DNA of 64,000 nt from JBGASG01 sp046328035 (GTDB lineage: Bacteria > Cyanobacteriota > Vampirovibrionia > Obscuribacterales > Obscuribacteraceae), in assembly GCA_046328035.1 (NCBI GenBank), contig JAXLXI010000016.1, forward strand, positions 87,403-151,402, read 5' to 3'. Below, piece by piece: positions 61,658-64,000 of the stretch; positions within the stretch are counted from its first letter, which is position 1; every line of letters starts with the position of its first letter. The position numbers and the translations under genes were made by a program. The notes beneath the pieces are model-generated. The model did not search any database and was not told the DNA's origin. It worked only from the letters and a program-made list of their open reading frames with translations.

Positions 61658-64000
61658 TGCCGTCATTTTGGAGCCGGGCGGACGGGTTGTCGGGCCAGGC
61701 ATGTTTCGGGTAGCGTGCCTTCAGGTCTTTGCGCACCTGCGAATAAGTGTTCTTCCAAAAATTAGCCAGGTCTGGAGTGATCTGCTGAACACGATAATTG
61801 GGTGCGAGCAAATGCAGTAGAACGGCGACGCGATTACGAGCGATGCGAGGCGTTTCGGACATACCGAAAAGTTCCTGAATACGAACGGCCAGAACCGGTG
61901 GCTTGCCCACCTCGTAAATCAGCTTGTGCTGCCTGCCGCTGGGCACTGCAATTTTTTCAGGCGCCTCTTCTTCGAGCGCCATCAGCTGCGGATGCGTGAG
62001 CCGCGATCTGATGACGGCTATCAGCGAATCGCCGGTCAACTCCGACACGGCGGTGCGGCCAACGCACCATTCTTGTAACCATGAAGCAGAATCAGGCGGT
62101 TCCGGATTGAACAACTCCAGTTCAGGCAGTTGCAACTCAGGTAGCCATTCGCGCAAGCATTGAACGCGAGCAATAAAGTTTCTTGCCTGATCGTCGATCA
62201 GTGCCACGGCATCGAGATTTTCGGTGATGCCCTGAGCCAGGATCGAGGCGGCATCGAAACTCGGCGGCACCGGCACCTGGACTTCGTCGAGGATTAGATC
62301 GACGTAGCGCGTGCGTTTGAGGGCGGTGACCCTTTGCTTGTCGACGGCGTAGGACACATCGATGGCGGTGGTAACATGGGATTCCGGCAACCAGCTGCGA
62401 TCAATGTGCGATGCCTGGCGGACCAGGGTTTCCGACTGTCCGGTGTCGCTCAATTCGACGGCAACGAAGAACTCGGAGTCGCTGACACCGGACTCCTCGG
62501 ACAGACGAACGCCTCTCCCGCCGACCATGAGTGCGCGTTTGTCGCGCGCAGCGCGGCGGCGGCAGACTCGATCCGGAAACGCGGCAGCAATCGCACGCAG
62601 GACCTCCAGATCTTCTGCAGCACGGGCGTCCACGCTGCTCAGCTTCGCGCTTCGCTGTTGATCTTTGTCCAGCACTCTGACCAGGTCCGCGGCGGTGCGA
62701 ATCACTTGTTTCGCAGATCCAACCGACAGCGATCCAATATCAAATTGACGGGTGCCGGTATCATGGAATTCCTCGAGTGCGGAGACCCGATCAAGCAGAT
62801 CAGAGTCTGTCCGCCGATGGTATTGCCCGTGGTTACGCTGCCCACCGGCGCCGCGCTCGCCGATGGTCTGCGGCGAAGTATCGTGCAGGAAAGGATCCCG
62901 CTCTGAAAGCAGTGCCGCACAGAGGGCGGCGCGCATGGCAACTCCGCGCGCCTTACCCTCGATGAGCAGGCGCGCCAGGCGCGGTTGCAAGGGCAACTGC
63001 GCCATCTGTTTTCCCAGTTCGGTGATTGCCCCACCGCTAACCTCGGCACCGCGATTACCGCCCTCGAGGGCACCAGTAAGCCGCAGCAGTTCCACTGCGC
63101 GTTGCACCGCAGAAGGTGGCGGGGGTTCGAACCAGCCGAACCTTGACACATCCGGCTCGCCCCAGGCTATCAGTTGCAAGAGGCACTGCGACAGGTCAAC
63201 CCGTCCTATTTCCGGCGAGTCGAACTCGCTCAGCGCTTGCTGATCGCGTTCGGTCCAGAGACGCAGGCATCGCCCCGGAGCGGTGCGTCCGGCGCGCCCG
63301 GCCCGCTGATCTGCTGAAGCACGCGAAATACGCTCCATCTCGAGGCGATTCAATCCGAGTTGCGCATGAAATCTATTGACGCGCGCCATACCGGCATCGA
63401 CGATCGCGGTGACTCCTTCGATGGTAAGTGAAGTCTCCGCCACGTTGGTTGCCAGAATGATTTTTCGGTGCCGGCTCGGCTGTAGAACTTTCTGTTGCTC
63501 AGCCAGCGACATGTCTCCGTAGAGCTGCATCACCTCTATCCCCGATTCGACAACATCTACATCGTCGATCAGAACGTCGGCACACTGGCGAATTTCGCCG
63601 ACGCCGGGCAAAAACACCAGAACGTGCCCCTCCGTGTGCGGCAGAACCTGCCGCACACCGTCGGCAGTCATTTGCGGAAGCGATGCTTTCGGCGCAAACT
63701 GGAGATAGTCGATGGCGATCGGAAACGTGCGTCCTGGGCACTCGACCGTCGGACAGTCGCCGAGATAACGGCTGATCGGTTCGGGATCCAGAGTCGCCGA
63801 CATCACAACTATTTGCAAATCAGGTCGCACATCAGCGCGCACCTGGCGCACCATAGCCAGTGCCAGGTCGCTGTCGATGCTCCGTTCATGGAACTCATCG
63901 AAAACCACCACCGCCGTTCCTTCCAGCAAGGGATCATCTTGCAACCGCCGCAGAAAGATCCCCTCCGTGCAAAAAAGAATCCGCGTCTCACGCGAATGAC
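61650..64000 (-). CDS. hrpB: ATP-dependent helicase HrpB (5' end off window)
   Basis: DExH-box RNA helicase. The window holds at least 782 residues of it. Visible are the DEFH motif (VVVFDEFHERS), SAT (VVMSATLDPEP), the domain-2 block (ATNVAETSLTIEGVTAIVDAG), QRAGRAGRTAPGRCLRLW and the HrpB-specific C-terminus (YRVQQITPDLANFW, YPKHAWPDNP). The frame remains open to the right edge (RETRILFCTEGIFLRRLQDD), so the Walker A part is outside. In other bacteria HrpB has mRNA or stress roles. Converges with the regulator. Confidence 0.94.
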   Translation of the reverse strand, partial: HSRETRILFCTEGIFLRRLQDDPLLEGTAVVVFDEFHERSIDSDLALAMVRQVRADVRPDLQIVVMSATLDPEPISRYLGDCPTVECPGRTFPIAIDYLQFAPKASLPQMTADGVRQVLPHTEGHVLVFLPGVGEIRQCADVLIDDVDVVESGIEVMQLYGDMSLAEQQKVLQPSRHRKIILATNVAETSLTIEGVTAIVDAGMARVNRFHAQLGLNRLEMERISRASADQRAGRAGRTAPGRCLRLWTERDQQALSEFDSPEIGRVDLSQCLLQLIAWGEPDVSRFGWFEPPPPSAVQRAVELLRLTGALEGGNRGAEVSGGAITELGKQMAQLPLQPRLARLLIEGKARGVAMRAALCAALLSERDPFLHDTSPQTIGERGAGGQRNHGQYHRRTDSDLLDRVSALEEFHDTGTRQFDIGSLSVGSAKQVIRTAADLVRVLDKDQQRSAKLSSVDARAAEDLEVLRAIAAAFPDRVCRRRAARDKRALMVGGRGVRLSEESGVSDSEFFVAVELSDTGQSETLVRQASHIDRSWLPESHVTTAIDVSYAVDKQRVTALKRTRYVDLILDEVQVPVPPSFDAASILAQGITENLDAVALIDDQARNFIARVQCLREWLPELQLPELELFNPEPPDSASWLQEWCVGRTAVSELTGDSLIAVIRSRLTHPQLMALEEEAPEKIAVPSGRQHKLIYEVGKPPVLAVRIQELFGMSETPRIARNRVAVLLHLLAPNYRVQQITPDLANFWKNTYSQVRKDLKARYPKHAWPDNPSARLQNDGKK

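Noticed and set aside
1..64000. CRISPR arrays, tRNA or rRNA genes
   Set aside because: No regularly spaced direct repeats and no tRNA- or rRNA-like sequence noticed when reading the window; a dedicated scan was not possible.

Overview
The window is a gene-dense bacterial chromosome segment with moderately high G+C, and it has no rRNA, tRNA, CRISPR or prophage that I can see. I infer a non-photosynthetic relative of cyanobacteria, most likely Obscuribacterales in the Vampirovibrionia/Melainabacteria. The reasons are a single-RRM cyanobacterial-type RNA-binding protein, Ser/Thr kinases fused to TPR or pentapeptide repeats, and many secreted proteins with TPR, HEAT-like, WG or RHS-like repeats. 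The assignment rests on gene content only.

Layout, left to right. 1-2.3 kb: a metallophosphoesterase whose 3' end abuts a tnpB-only IS200/IS605-type element with a frameshifted tnpB. 2.3-5.0 kb: an RRM protein, a GIY-YIG-like protein and a DEAD-box helicase in one operon, overlapped convergently by a fatty-acid desaturase; this looks like a cold-response neighbourhood. 5-17.6 kb: secreted or membrane proteins, two MITE-like elements with shared terminal inverted repeats, a C39-like cysteine peptidase divergent from an EF-hand protein, and several decayed genes (two-component remnant, frameshifted universal stress protein, internally deleted acyl-CoA synthetase). 17.7-22.2 kb: a secreted TPR protein and a TPR-metzincin protease.

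22.2-30.8 kb holds the most unusual locus. A 1616-residue protein has annexin-like repeats, hydrophobic Gly/Ala-rich segments and a C-terminal HipA/PI3K/Fam20-like putative kinase domain. It is translationally coupled to a small protein that looks like a dead Ser/Thr kinase. A PKD-domain protein and an SseB-like protein form the next coupled pair. 30.8-43.8 kb: a TPR-like protein, a DUF4239 membrane protein, a tandem rhodanese, two small Lys/Ala- or Glu-rich proteins, a 1331-residue helical-repeat protein, and an operon of TPR-lipase plus TPR-Ser/Thr kinase. 43.9-50.6 kb: a secreted protein, a short RNase II, a DUF805 protein, an operon of response regulator, histidine kinase and methyltransferase with ATGA overlaps, and a mini-operon of three tiny membrane or cationic proteins. 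50.7-64 kb: an HSL-type esterase, an RHS/annexin-like/papain-like protein, a GH16 glucanase, a PsbP-like protein, a kinase-pentapeptide protein divergent from a WGR-DUF4253 protein, a response regulator lacking the phosphoacceptor Asp, and HrpB helicase running off the right edge.

Recurring themes are kinase signalling with degenerate partners, secreted multi-repeat proteins with cysteine-peptidase or kinase ends, ATGA-type translational coupling, and recent gene decay.
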